Positions 1 to 8,147 of a stretch of DNA of 27,603 nt are shown piece by piece. How positions within the stretch are numbered: the stretch's first letter is position 1; each line of letters starts with the position of its first letter. The stretch spans positions 31,285 through 58,887 of the forward strand of contig DLQN01000010.1 in NCBI GenBank assembly GCA_002477595.1, written 5' to 3'. The DNA comes from Roseivirga sp. UBA7431 (lineage in GTDB: Bacteria; Bacteroidota; Bacteroidia; Cytophagales; Cyclobacteriaceae). A program made the position numbers and the translations under genes. The notes under the pieces were generated by a model, which was given only the letters and a program-made list of their open reading frames with translations, did not search any database and was not told the origin of the DNA.

Positions 1-66
1 ATTGGCTTTGTATGCGCGATGTTGCTATTTCCCCCGCTGGAACAATCTGGCTTTTACACCTTTTAA
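1..66 (+). other. possible 3' end of an upstream reading frame
   Basis: Frame 1 is open from the window edge to a TAA at 64-66 and would encode 21 residues ending in GFYTF. This may be the tail of an upstream gene. The stretch 37-65 also resembles about 749-779 inside the next gene (the WNNQGFYTY region of the permease) with one base missing, so it could be debris of a related permease gene. Too short to decide. Confidence 0.2.
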
Positions 67-101
67 AAAAAGCTTAGCTTAGGTAGACAAAGTCTACGGC
101 T

Positions 102-2507
102 ATGCTAAAGAATTACTTTTTAATCGTTCTCCGAACCATCCGCAAAAATCCTGGCTACGCTGGGGTTAACATTTTAGGTTTAACATTAGGGATTACTGCA
201 TTTCTAATGATCGTTTTGGTGGTAAGATATGAGCTTAGTTTCGACAAGTTTCATGAGGACAGCGAGAACATCTTTCGGATTAATAATGAACTTCAACTAT
301 CAAGTGGCAATTATAAATATCCTACTACGGCCTCCGCATTCGGGCCAACTTTATTAAGGGAATCGCCTGAGGTTACTGCTTATACCCGATTAGGCGGAGC
401 AGGGCAACAAATTATCATCGAAGTTCAGACAGAGCTGTTCAAAGAGGAAAATCACTTTTATGCGGATACAACCTTTTTAGAGTTCTTCAATTTTGAGCTT
501 TTGCGTGGTGATAGGTCCACAGTCTTGGACGTACCTAATTCAGCAGTGTTTACGGAGTCAGCGGCTATGCGCTACTTTGGTAGTCTTGATGTGATTGGCC
601 GTCAGTTTAAAGTCAAAGGAGGTACAGATGTTAACTTTGAAGTGACAGGGCTTCTAAAAGATGTTCCGAAGAACTCTCACATTCAGTTTCAGGTGCTTTT
701 TTCTGTAGAGACGATCAGAAACCGTGGGAACGGCAACGGACTAAATAGCTGGAATAATCAGGGCTTTTATACCTATATAAGATTGACAGACCCAGTTCAT
801 GCACCTAAGATAATGGGTGCCATGGCTGATTTAAGAGCAAAGAATGTTGAAGAGGAGCGTCAAAATATGTTGAACCCTGACTTGACTGCTTTTGAAGATA
901 TTCACCTTAAGTCAAACTTACGTAATGAAATTGTGCCTAATGGAAGCATGGATGTAGTCTACATCTTTTCAGCAATCGCGATTTTCGTTCTACTCATTGC
1001 CGGAATTAACTATATGAATCTGGCTACAGCTAGGTCTGCTAAACGAGCTCAGGAGGTAGGCATTAGAAAAGTATTAGGCGCATATAAGAAACAGTTGATC
1101 GCTCAGTTTTTAAGTGAGTCATTAATCCTTACCACAATATCGACACTGATGTCGATAGGCATTGTTATTATACTGCTAAATCCTTTTGGAGCATATATCA
1201 ACAAAACATTGACAGTCGACATGTTGCTCGATCCGCAAGTCATTGGATTGCTAGGAGGAGTTATTATTGTCATTGGCTTCGGCTCGGGAATTTATCCTGC
1301 ATTATTTCTATCGGCTTTTAGGCCTGCCGTAGTATTAAAGGGAAAGCTAATCCCGGGCATGGGTAGTTCTGGTGTTTTCAGAAAAGGGCTTGTGGTATTT
1401 CAATTCGTGATTTCAATTGTAATGATGATCGGCACCACCATGGTGTATAATCAGCTCAATTTTATGCAGGATAAGTCATTGGGCTTTCGGAAAGAGAATA
1501 TTCTAGTAGTATCGAATACAAACCAAGCGGTTACTCGTCAATTGAATACGTTTAAAAATGAGCTTCAAAATCATACTAATATCGAGGGCGTCACTGCTAC
1601 ATTAAGTAAGCCTGGAGGTTTGAGGCCAATAATGTTCGTAAAATCTGAAACGGTCATTGATGACGAGGGAGGTCTTAATCTCGCGGGAATTAATATTGAT
1701 TTCGATTATATGAGTACTATGGAAATTGAAATTGTCGAAGGCAGAGATTTTGATGCTAGAACCCCGACAGATTCTACATCGGCAATAATCATCAATCGAC
1801 AAGCAGCAAGAGAACTCAACTTGGAAGATCCGCTTGGCCAAATGATTGAGGTTAGAAATTTTCAAAATCAATGGGAACAGAAGCGGATCATCGGCATCAT
1901 TGACAATATAAATTTTGAACCACTTCAACGTAAAACCGAAGCTTGTTTCTACGCTAACTTCTTGCCCAATTACCAGCACTTATTCATCAAGCTTGGCCAG
2001 GAAGATGTGGCTGTAACGGTCAATTATGTTGAGAACCTTTGGGCTAAATTTGCGCCAGCTCAGCCATTCGAATATTCTTTTCTCGAAGACGATCTCAATG
2101 CGCTATATAGCTCAGAAGAAGAGTTAAGTCAGATTATTATATATTTCGCTTTTCTGGCAATTGGCATTGCCTGTCTAGGTTTATTCGGCTTGGCTTCCTT
2201 CTCGACAGAACAAAGAATTAAGGAAATTGGAGTGCGTAAAGTACTTGGGGCTTCGCTGGGCCAGGTGCTCTTTTTGTTATCGAAGGACTTTGCAATGCTT
2301 ATCATTATTGCGATACTCATCGCTTCACCTGCTGCTTATTATTTAACAAATTGGTGGCTTCAGAATTTTGCCTTTGCAGTGGAGATATCAATCACAACTT
2401 TCATAGTAGCAGGGCTTGGTGCTTTGGTTATCGCATTACTGACAGTGAGCTATAAAACTAGTATGGCAGCTTTATCGAATCCAGTCAGAGCGTTACGCTC
2501 AGAATAA
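102..2507 (+). CDS. ABC transporter permease, MacB/FtsX family
   Basis: An 801-residue inner-membrane permease of the MacB/FtsX type, which in this family powers export or envelope remodelling mechanically rather than by a classical channel. It opens with a cytoplasmic stretch and a membrane helix at about residues 22-43, followed by a large periplasmic MacB-PCD-like domain. A block of three helices lies at about 284-412, then a further helix near 430-450 and a second periplasmic domain. The C-terminal FtsX block covers about 680-801. Each FtsX block carries the family hallmark (E-V/I-G-I/V-R-K-V-L-G-A), once near 323 and once near 718, as in two-repeat Bacteroidota permeases. The ATG at 102 fits the usual family N-terminus (MLKNYF...RTIRKNPGYAGVN). 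The ATPase follows 140 bp downstream on the same strand. No membrane-fusion (HlyD-like) gene is in view, and the substrate is unknown. Confidence 0.9.
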   Translation: MLKNYFLIVLRTIRKNPGYAGVNILGLTLGITAFLMIVLVVRYELSFDKFHEDSENIFRINNELQLSSGNYKYPTTASAFGPTLLRESPEVTAYTRLGGAGQQIIIEVQTELFKEENHFYADTTFLEFFNFELLRGDRSTVLDVPNSAVFTESAAMRYFGSLDVIGRQFKVKGGTDVNFEVTGLLKDVPKNSHIQFQVLFSVETIRNRGNGNGLNSWNNQGFYTYIRLTDPVHAPKIMGAMADLRAKNVEEERQNMLNPDLTAFEDIHLKSNLRNEIVPNGSMDVVYIFSAIAIFVLLIAGINYMNLATARSAKRAQEVGIRKVLGAYKKQLIAQFLSESLILTTISTLMSIGIVIILLNPFGAYINKTLTVDMLLDPQVIGLLGGVIIVIGFGSGIYPALFLSAFRPAVVLKGKLIPGMGSSGVFRKGLVVFQFVISIVMMIGTTMVYNQLNFMQDKSLGFRKENILVVSNTNQAVTRQLNTFKNELQNHTNIEGVTATLSKPGGLRPIMFVKSETVIDDEGGLNLAGINIDFDYMSTMEIEIVEGRDFDARTPTDSTSAIIINRQAARELNLEDPLGQMIEVRNFQNQWEQKRIIGIIDNINFEPLQRKTEACFYANFLPNYQHLFIKLGQEDVAVTVNYVENLWAKFAPAQPFEYSFLEDDLNALYSSEEELSQIIIYFAFLAIGIACLGLFGLASFSTEQRIKEIGVRKVLGASLGQVLFLLSKDFAMLIIIAILIASPAAYYLTNWWLQNFAFAVEISITTFIVAGLGALVIALLTVSYKTSMAALSNPVRALRSE

Positions 2508-2647
2508 GCGTGCCATAATCGAACATTGGTGATCGAAATTGTACATATTCCAATAGCCTATTCTTCGCTTAATGGCTAAAATCAATATATTCGCTCTTGG
2601 CATATAAATTGGTAAATGCATTGAGGTCAAAACATTAATCAAGAGAA

Positions 2648-3322
2648 ATGATAAAACTACAAGACATTGATAAATACATAGATTCTAAATACCAGAGAAC
2701 CTTTATTCTGAAGGGAATCGATTTAGAAATCGAACAAGGTGAGTTTGTGACTATCATGGGCCCGAGTGGTGCTGGTAAGTCTACCTTGATGAACGTTATC
2801 GGTATGCTGGATGAGCCTTCGCAAGGAGAATACTATTTCTTAGATGAGCCGATCCATAAGATGAAAGAGCGCAAGCGTTCTGAGCTCCATAAGCATCATA
2901 TTGGCTTCGTGTTTCAAGCCTATCACTTGATCGATGAATTGACGGTATATGAAAACATCGAAACGCCACTTTTGTACAAAGGCGTAAAATCTTCAGAGCG
3001 TAAAAGTTTGGTAGCCGAAATGTTAGACCGTTTTCAGATGGTGGCAAAGAAGGACTTATTCCCTGAGCAACTGTCTGGTGGGCAGCAACAGTTGGTTGGT
3101 GTGGCACGTGCCTTAATAGGTCAGCCAAAATTATTGTTAGCGGATGAGCCTACAGGTAATTTACACTCAGACCAGGCAGAAGAAATAATGGAATTGTTTC
3201 AGAAGCTGAACGAAGAGGGTATGACAATTATTCAAGTAACTCACTCCAAAGCTAATGCCGCATATGGTAAGCGAACTATCAATTTAGTAGATGGTGGCCT
3301 CGATAGAGACGATAGACACTAG
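2648..3322 (+). CDS. ABC transporter ATP-binding protein, LolD/MacB type
   Basis: A 224-residue nucleotide-binding subunit, the expected length for LolD/MacB-type ATPases. Walker A (GPSGAGKST) is at residues 38-46, the Q-loop Gln at 90, the signature LSGGQ at 142-146, Walker B (LLLADEP) at 162-168 and the switch His at 199. The residue after QQQ in the signature helix is Leu149 where the family normally has Arg (LSGGQQQRV), a conspicuous change next to the ATP-sandwich interface. It most likely energises the permease encoded upstream. The 140-bp gap contains a weak promoter-like pair (TTCG at 2564-2567, TATATTCG at 2586-2593), so separate transcription is possible. A strong terminator follows. 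Confidence 0.9.
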   Translation: MIKLQDIDKYIDSKYQRTFILKGIDLEIEQGEFVTIMGPSGAGKSTLMNVIGMLDEPSQGEYYFLDEPIHKMKERKRSELHKHHIGFVFQAYHLIDELTVYENIETPLLYKGVKSSERKSLVAEMLDRFQMVAKKDLFPEQLSGGQQQLVGVARALIGQPKLLLADEPTGNLHSDQAEEIMELFQKLNEEGMTIIQVTHSKANAAYGKRTINLVDGGLDRDDRH

Positions 3323-3342
3323 AAAAATAACATAGAAACTGA

Positions 3343-3375
3343 AAGCCATTCTGATTTATCAGAGTGGCTTTTTTT
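3343..3375 (+). terminator. intrinsic terminator after the ABC genes
   Basis: A 12-bp stem (3343-3354 with 3359-3370, one G-T pair) closes a TTTA loop and runs into a T tract to 3375. It ends the plus-strand ABC genes. The T tract overlaps the stop codon of the convergent crtW gene at 3374-3376, so the two converging units share this spot. On the minus strand the hairpin is followed by only a short T run, so termination there should be weaker. Confidence 0.85.
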
Positions 3376-4093
3376 ATGCTTCGTGAGGATACCCTTTTTC
3401 CTGATACTTTTCTTTTGTCTTGTAAAGTTGCCACCATGGTGTGCCTGGTGAGGCATGGTGCTCATAGTGATATCCAAAAAAGTAGCAGGACAGGAATGCC
3501 CAAAGGTGATTGGGTTTTTGACTGTGTGATTTATGAACGTTTTCGGCTCTGTGGGCACCTCTATGCGGAAGGTACGTCCCAAAATAGAACAGTTGGAGTG
3601 TCGCTAAAATACCAGGGAGCATCCAGATTAAAATTAAATTCTCAACAGGCAAAAACAGTTTAAGAATGTTGAAAGAAATCGCCATCAACACAATTTGTTG
3701 CCAGCTGACATATTGCTTTAGAAAGCTGAAGTACCAAGCAAAGAAGCCCCCATTGTGATAGTCAGGATCAGCATCAGTAGCCACAAACTTATGGTGCTCA
3801 TGGTGCTTTGGAAAAAGCCTGTAATAGAAGTTGTAGGAGAAGAGTAGGGCCGTAACCTGACCTAGTGTTTTGTTCACAACCTTGTTCTTCGACACTGTTC
3901 CATGCATGGCATCATGCGCTGTAATAAATAATCCTGTATACAGATGTGTCTGAATTAGTATCAGCAGATATAGGAAGGGTGATGAATAGTTAATTTTCCA
4001 TTGAAGCCCATAAGTCAAGCTTGTGAACCACAGTGCTATGATCACTAATGCAATGATGACCCCTAAATGTGGTTTCAATTTATTCACGCCCAA
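3374..4093 (-). CDS. crtW: beta-carotene ketolase (CrtW-type)
   Basis: A 239-residue membrane di-iron oxygenase of the fatty-acid desaturase superfamily that should introduce the 4-keto group on beta-rings of carotenoids. The histidine boxes are all visible: HDAMH at 60-64, HHEHH at 97-101 and HYEHH at 209-213. CrtW-typical surroundings are DPDYH at 109-113, LPHRGAHR near 175-182 and SPGTPWW near 215-221. Hydrophobic helices lie at about 10-30, 40-58, 130-148 and 152-172. A stop precedes the first possible start, so translation must begin at TTG (4093) or GTG (4087). It is the last gene of the carotenoid operon, 9 bp after ispH. Desaturase-like relatives exist, but the DPDYH and PGTPWW context favours the ketolase. 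Confidence 0.9.
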   Translation of the reverse strand: MGVNKLKPHLGVIIALVIIALWFTSLTYGLQWKINYSSPFLYLLILIQTHLYTGLFITAHDAMHGTVSKNKVVNKTLGQVTALLFSYNFYYRLFPKHHEHHKFVATDADPDYHNGGFFAWYFSFLKQYVSWQQIVLMAISFNILKLFLPVENLILIWMLPGILATLQLFYFGTYLPHRGAHRAENVHKSHSQKPNHLWAFLSCYFFGYHYEHHASPGTPWWQLYKTKEKYQEKGYPHEA

Positions 4094-4102
4094 AGTTAAG
4101 GA

Positions 4103-4948
4103 TTATAGTTTTTGAAGATGACTTTTAATGTCTTCCATCAACCACATTGGCGTTGAAGTCGCTCCACAAATGCCAACGCTTTCATTCATGCCAAACCATT
4201 CGGATTTAACATCTTCTATAGAAGATACAAAGTATGTTCGTGTGTTCTGATCTTTGCAGACTTTGTATAACACTTTTCCATTGGAAGACTTAGTACCACT
4301 TGCAAAAACGATTACATCAAATGCAGTTGCAAAATTACGTAGCTCTTTGTCTCTATTTGATACTTGACGGCATATGGTATCATTAGTTTTGACAGTGATT
4401 CCATTTTCGCGCAAGACTTCATTTATCTCATAGAATTTGTCAGTACTCTTAGTGGTCTGACTATAAAGGGTTATTTCTCTAGGCAGTTCAGCCAAGTTCA
4501 GCTCTTCCAAATCCTGAAATACAACCGCATTATTATTGGTTTGACCTAGTAAAGCCACCACTTCGGCATGGCCATGCTTTCCGTAGATATAGATCGTCTC
4601 CTCTTTATCATAAGAATTCTTAATTCTATTCTGAAGCTTTAGGACTACGGGGCATGAAGCATCTATTAAGGTAATATTGTTCTCTAACGCTAGCTGGTAG
4701 GTACTTGCGGGCTCACCATGTGCTCTTATGAGAACCTTGCAGTCACTGATGGCAGCGAGTTGTTCATGGTTAATAATTTCTAGGCCCTTTTGCTCTAGTC
4801 GTTTTACCTCTTCATCATTATGAACGATGTCTCCGAGGCAATAAAGCTTGCCCTCTTCTGCTAGAATATCTTCTGCCATTTCTATGGCATAGACTACTCC
4901 AAAACAGAAGCCAGAATTGATATCGATATCAACGTTGAGATTGAACAT
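4103..4948 (-). CDS. ispH: 4-hydroxy-3-methylbut-2-enyl diphosphate reductase (IspH/LytB)
   Basis: The last enzyme of the MEP pathway. It reduces HMBPP to IPP and DMAPP with an iron-sulfur cluster. At 281 residues it has the usual length. The three cluster cysteines are present: Cys15 (GFCFGV), Cys99 (ASCPVV) and Cys193 (TICRQVSNR). Substrate-phosphate residues are visible as His43 (VHN), His78 (AHGE), His127 in the KHGH segment and Ser-Ser-Asn at 221-223, and the C-terminal GATSTP motif is at 262-267. It sits inside the pigment operon between crtB (85 bp upstream) and crtW (9 bp downstream), which fits boosting isoprenoid supply when pigment is made. The 85-bp leader contains two direct AACCTTAAT repeats on the plus strand (4957-4965 and 4988-4996), so an internal promoter is possible. 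Confidence 0.95.
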   Translation of the reverse strand: MFNLNVDIDINSGFCFGVVYAIEMAEDILAEEGKLYCLGDIVHNDEEVKRLEQKGLEIINHEQLAAISDCKVLIRAHGEPASTYQLALENNITLIDASCPVVLKLQNRIKNSYDKEETIYIYGKHGHAEVVALLGQTNNNAVVFQDLEELNLAELPREITLYSQTTKSTDKFYEINEVLRENGITVKTNDTICRQVSNRDKELRNFATAFDVIVFASGTKSSNGKVLYKVCKDQNTRTYFVSSIEDVKSEWFGMNESVGICGATSTPMWLMEDIKSHLQKL

Positions 4949-5033
4949 AAGATAATAACCTTAATCTAGGGATTATGTTTACCCCCGAACCTTAATTCTA
5001 TGTTAAGTACGACTTGAGATGCCAGATTGGATG

Positions 5034-5870
5034 TCAGTTTGCCTTTAGGGCTTGCTGAAAATAGGTTTCGAGCAGGATGCTCATCTTTCTTGAATTAGGG
5101 ATTCTAATCCGTTGTTCTTTGATTTTAGACGAAGGACAATTCTTTATCTTCTTGAAGAGTTTGAGGTAGTATTTGTAGGCCAGTAAAACCCCCGTTTGTG
5201 CCCCATTAGGAAGTTTTTTGATTCCAATGAGTGCGTCATCGAAGTCCTTTTGAATATCAACTTCAATAATCTCTTTGCTCTCTTGCGAGAAGGTCTCGAA
5301 GTCTACCCCAGGAAAATAGACACGACCTCTATCTTCAAAATCACTTTTGATATCTCTGATGAAGTTAACTTTCTGAAAGGCTGAACCCAAACTCTTGGCA
5401 GGAGGAAGTAAATCTTTGTACATGGCTAGATCGCCTTCACAAAAAATTTGTAAACACATGAGGCCAACCACTTCGGCCGAACCATAGATGTACTCTTCAT
5501 AGCCAGCTTTATCATAAACTGTTTCATCCAAATCCATTTCCATGCTATGTAGAAAAGCTTCAATGAGTGAATGATCCAGATTGTACTTATTGACCACCAT
5601 CTGGAAGGAGTGTAGTACAGGGTTAAGGCTTATGCCTTCTTCAATCGCTTGATAAGTGTCTTTCTTAAACCGGGCTAAAAGTGCTGCTTTGTCATGGTCA
5701 TGAAAGGTGTCTACGATTTCATCGGCATAGCGTACGAAACCATAAACCGCATAAATGGGATAGTGGAATTTCTTGCCTAAGGTTTTGATCCCAAGGGTAA
5801 ACGATGTGCTATATCTTTGAGTAATTAGCTTACTACACTCAAAGGTCGTTTGGTCAAATAATTCCATCAT
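5034..5870 (-). CDS. crtB: phytoene synthase
   Basis: It condenses two geranylgeranyl diphosphates head to head into phytoene, the first committed carotenoid step. The protein has 278 residues of the squalene/phytoene synthase fold. The first aspartate-rich Mg-binding motif is D50-E-I-V-D54 in RYADEIVD, and the second is D173 and D177 in NFIRDIKSDF, followed by RGRVYFP at 181-187. The phytoene-synthase segment YIYGSAEVVG lies at 127-136. Two adjacent ATGs (5870 and 5867) can serve as start. It lies 30 bp downstream of crtI in the same operon. Squalene-type synthases are alternatives in this superfamily, but the crtI neighbour settles the role. Confidence 0.95.
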   Translation of the reverse strand: MMELFDQTTFECSKLITQRYSTSFTLGIKTLGKKFHYPIYAVYGFVRYADEIVDTFHDHDKAALLARFKKDTYQAIEEGISLNPVLHSFQMVVNKYNLDHSLIEAFLHSMEMDLDETVYDKAGYEEYIYGSAEVVGLMCLQIFCEGDLAMYKDLLPPAKSLGSAFQKVNFIRDIKSDFEDRGRVYFPGVDFETFSQESKEIIEVDIQKDFDDALIGIKKLPNGAQTGVLLAYKYYLKLFKKIKNCPSSKIKEQRIRIPNSRKMSILLETYFQQALKAN

Positions 5871-5900
5871 TTAAAAATAACTAATAAAAGGCATTCTGGT

Positions 5901-7376
5901 TTAATTCATGTCTTTCTCTACCTCGTCTGCGACCACAATACCAGAGATAAGGCTTGGTGGTACACCTGGCCCGGGAACAGTCAATTGTCCTGTATAGTAA
6001 AGGTTTTTGAGCTTTTTTGACTTCAAAGAAGGTTTAAGTATCGCTGTTTGAGTCAAAGTATTGGCTAAACCATAGGCATTGCCTTTAAACGAGTTATAAT
6101 CTTTGACGAAATCTCTGTGGGCAAAGCTTCTTTTGTAAATGATATGCTCCTTGATTGATTGACCGGTGTGTTCTTCCATCCTTTTCACAATCATATCAAA
6201 GTACTTTTCTCTGATTTCTTCTGTCTCCTCGAGCCCTGGAGCTACCGGAATGAGCAGAAACAAGTTTTCACAGCCCTCTGGTGCGACAGTGTCATCTGTT
6301 TTAGAAGTTAGTGATGCATAGAATAATGGCTTTTCTGGCCATTTGGGATCTGTGTAGATATCATGTGCATGAGGGGTGAAATCAGTATCAAAAAATAGAT
6401 TGTGATGCAGTAAACCGTCAAGTTTTTTATCTAATCCTACGTAGTAAAGTAGAGATGATGGTGCCATAACGCGCTTGTCCCAATACTCATCAGAGTAGTT
6501 ACGCGTTTCGTTGTCCAATAATTTCGTTTCTACATGGTGGTAATCTGCACCAGCTATGATTACATCTGCCGTAATCTCACCATGATTGGTTGTAACAGAG
6601 GTTGCCTTACCGTTATTATGATTAATTTTCTTTACCTCATGTTCTGTGAGTAATGTTACACCGAGTTCTTCAGCAAGCGATACCAGTGCTTCAACCACTT
6701 TGTACATTCCACCTTTTGGGTACCAAGTGCCCAATGACATATCAGCATAATTCATCAAACTGTATAAGGCAGGAGTGTTTTCAGGCAATGCTCCCAAAAA
6801 GAGTACAGGAAACTCCATCAGCTGAATAAGCTTTGGGTGTTTGAAAAACTTACGAACATGTTTGCTCATGGATTGAAATACATCCATCCGGATGACGTCA
6901 ATGAGCAGTTTAAGGCTTGTAAACTCTGCTAATGATCGGCCTGGTTTGTAAACTAACTTGTTGATGCCTACTTCATATTTGTATGCGGCTTGCTTAAGAA
7001 AAGCGCGTAATTGTAGGCCTGCACCATCTTCAATTGACTCGAATAGGGCTTCGAGTTCCGACATTTGTGCAGGAATAGGCATGAAGTCGCCACCTTCATA
7101 AATGACTTGATAGCTGGGGTCTAACCTGATCAACTCATAATAGTCCGAAACAGACTTACCGAATTTATTGAAGAATGATTCGAATACATCAGGCATCCAG
7201 TACCAGCTGGGGCCCATATCAAAAGAAAAGCCCGACTCACTAAAGTGCCGGGCTCTACCCCCAAGGGTTGTATTTTTTTCTAGAACAGTAACATCAAAAT
7301 TCTTTGATGCGAGGTTAATAGCAGCTGACAAACCTGCAAAACCAGAACCAATAACTAGTGCCTTCTTTTTGTTCAT
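5901..7376 (-). CDS. crtI: phytoene desaturase (CrtI-type)
   Basis: An FAD-dependent carotenoid desaturase of 491 residues, the normal CrtI length, which converts phytoene to lycopene by four desaturations. The N-terminal dinucleotide-binding fold is clear (VIGSGFAGLSAA at 8-19, acidic Glu33 at the end of the second strand, then GGRAR at 39-43). The C-terminal CrtI signature is YYTGQ followed by VPGPGVPPSLISG. The gene follows the sigma-factor gene by 16 bp and precedes crtB by 30 bp, so all three are probably co-transcribed. Related desaturases (CrtD, CrtN) look similar. The position next to crtB makes phytoene the likely substrate, but the number of double bonds introduced cannot be read from sequence. 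Confidence 0.95.
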   Translation of the reverse strand: MNKKKALVIGSGFAGLSAAINLASKNFDVTVLEKNTTLGGRARHFSESGFSFDMGPSWYWMPDVFESFFNKFGKSVSDYYELIRLDPSYQVIYEGGDFMPIPAQMSELEALFESIEDGAGLQLRAFLKQAAYKYEVGINKLVYKPGRSLAEFTSLKLLIDVIRMDVFQSMSKHVRKFFKHPKLIQLMEFPVLFLGALPENTPALYSLMNYADMSLGTWYPKGGMYKVVEALVSLAEELGVTLLTEHEVKKINHNNGKATSVTTNHGEITADVIIAGADYHHVETKLLDNETRNYSDEYWDKRVMAPSSLLYYVGLDKKLDGLLHHNLFFDTDFTPHAHDIYTDPKWPEKPLFYASLTSKTDDTVAPEGCENLFLLIPVAPGLEETEEIREKYFDMIVKRMEEHTGQSIKEHIIYKRSFAHRDFVKDYNSFKGNAYGLANTLTQTAILKPSLKSKKLKNLYYTGQLTVPGPGVPPSLISGIVVADEVEKDMN

Positions 7377-7392
7377 GAGGGCTAAACTAGTC

Positions 7393-7899
7393 TTAGGCTC
7401 TATATGTTCTAAGCTTTTCTTTTAATTGTTTTCTAGCAATGTGAATTCTGTTTTTCACTGTTCCGATAGGAATTTCTAGTCTAGCAGCGATTTCATGGTA
7501 TTTAAAACCTCTGAAATACATCATAAATGGCGTTTTATAGACGTCTTCTAGATTATCGATTGCTGCGTTGATGTCTGTAAGTGCGAAGTTACCGGCTGCA
7601 CTATTTTCAATACGTGTATCGCTCGAATTGATAAAGTGAAGGTTATCGGTAGTATCGATGAAGGTTCCTCTTCTTACCATACGTTGATAGTTGGTAATGA
7701 AAGTGTTCTTCATAATTGTATAAAGCCATGCCTTTAGGTTAGTTCCTTCAGAAAACTTATCTCTGTTGTTATAAGCTTTCATTAATGTTTCTTGAAGCAG
7801 ATCGTTTGCATCGTCTGTGTCCTTTGTAAGCTTCATAGCAAAAGGTTTTAGCGACTTGGTCATCTGTGATAGGGAGTAACTGAATTCTAAAGTTGTCAT
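7393..7899 (-). CDS. ECF-type RNA polymerase sigma factor
   Basis: A 168-residue sigma-70 family protein with only regions 2 and 4. Region 2 spans about residues 15-75 (core-binding DANDLLQETLMKAY at 30-43, then NLKAWLYTIMKN at 54-65), and region 4 spans about 112-164 with a helix-turn-helix around HEIAARLEIPIGTVKNRIHIARKQL. No anti-sigma gene is adjacent. It is the first gene of the sigma-crtI-crtB-ispH-crtW run, 16 bp before crtI, and the 248 bp upstream of it is the main control region of the locus. Light-induced carotenoid operons with an ECF sigma and a B12-type MerR regulator are known from other bacteria. That this sigma reads its own operon is an inference. Confidence 0.9.
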   Translation of the reverse strand: MTTLEFSYSLSQMTKSLKPFAMKLTKDTDDANDLLQETLMKAYNNRDKFSEGTNLKAWLYTIMKNTFITNYQRMVRRGTFIDTTDNLHFINSSDTRIENSAAGNFALTDINAAIDNLEDVYKTPFMMYFRGFKYHEIAARLEIPIGTVKNRIHIARKQLKEKLRTYRA

Positions 7900-8147
7900 G
7901 TCTTAGATTTTTTTGTTCAACAAATATTACGAAAGGCTAAACAAAAACAAAATATTTTGTGGAATATATTTCAAATAAAGTTAAACAAAATACGGGTTTA
8001 AAGAGAAAAGGGTCTATTTAGGCCTTTAATGGTCTGTATTACTTAAACAAAGAGCAATAATGATCCTAACTCAATATCGATAATAGAGACACATTGACAA
8101 CAGAGTTGAAATAAATACTAGATAAGAAGTGTAAGATTTGATTTAAA
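7900..8147 (-). promoter_or_regulatory. control region of the sigma-crt operon with repeated TTTGTTTA elements
   Basis: This 248-bp AT-rich stretch separates the CarH-like gene from the sigma gene. On the minus strand it holds TTTGTTTA-type elements, seen on the plus strand as TTCAACAAA (7916-7924), CTAAACAAA (7937-7945), TTAAACAAA (7981-7989) and TTAAACAAA (8043-8051). The steps are 21, 44 and 62 bp, close to whole numbers of helical turns. The copy at 7981 reads TTTGTTTAACTTTA on the minus strand and may double as a -7 element (TAnnTTTG). No clean -33/-7 pair was found. Operators for the neighbouring MerR-type regulator, or promoter elements, are the likely roles. Both are inference. Confidence 0.5.

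Noticed and set aside
1602..1979. 125-codon minus-strand frame inside the permease gene
   Set aside because: It is a shadow of a well-supported gene, Cys/Ile-rich, without a recognisable domain.
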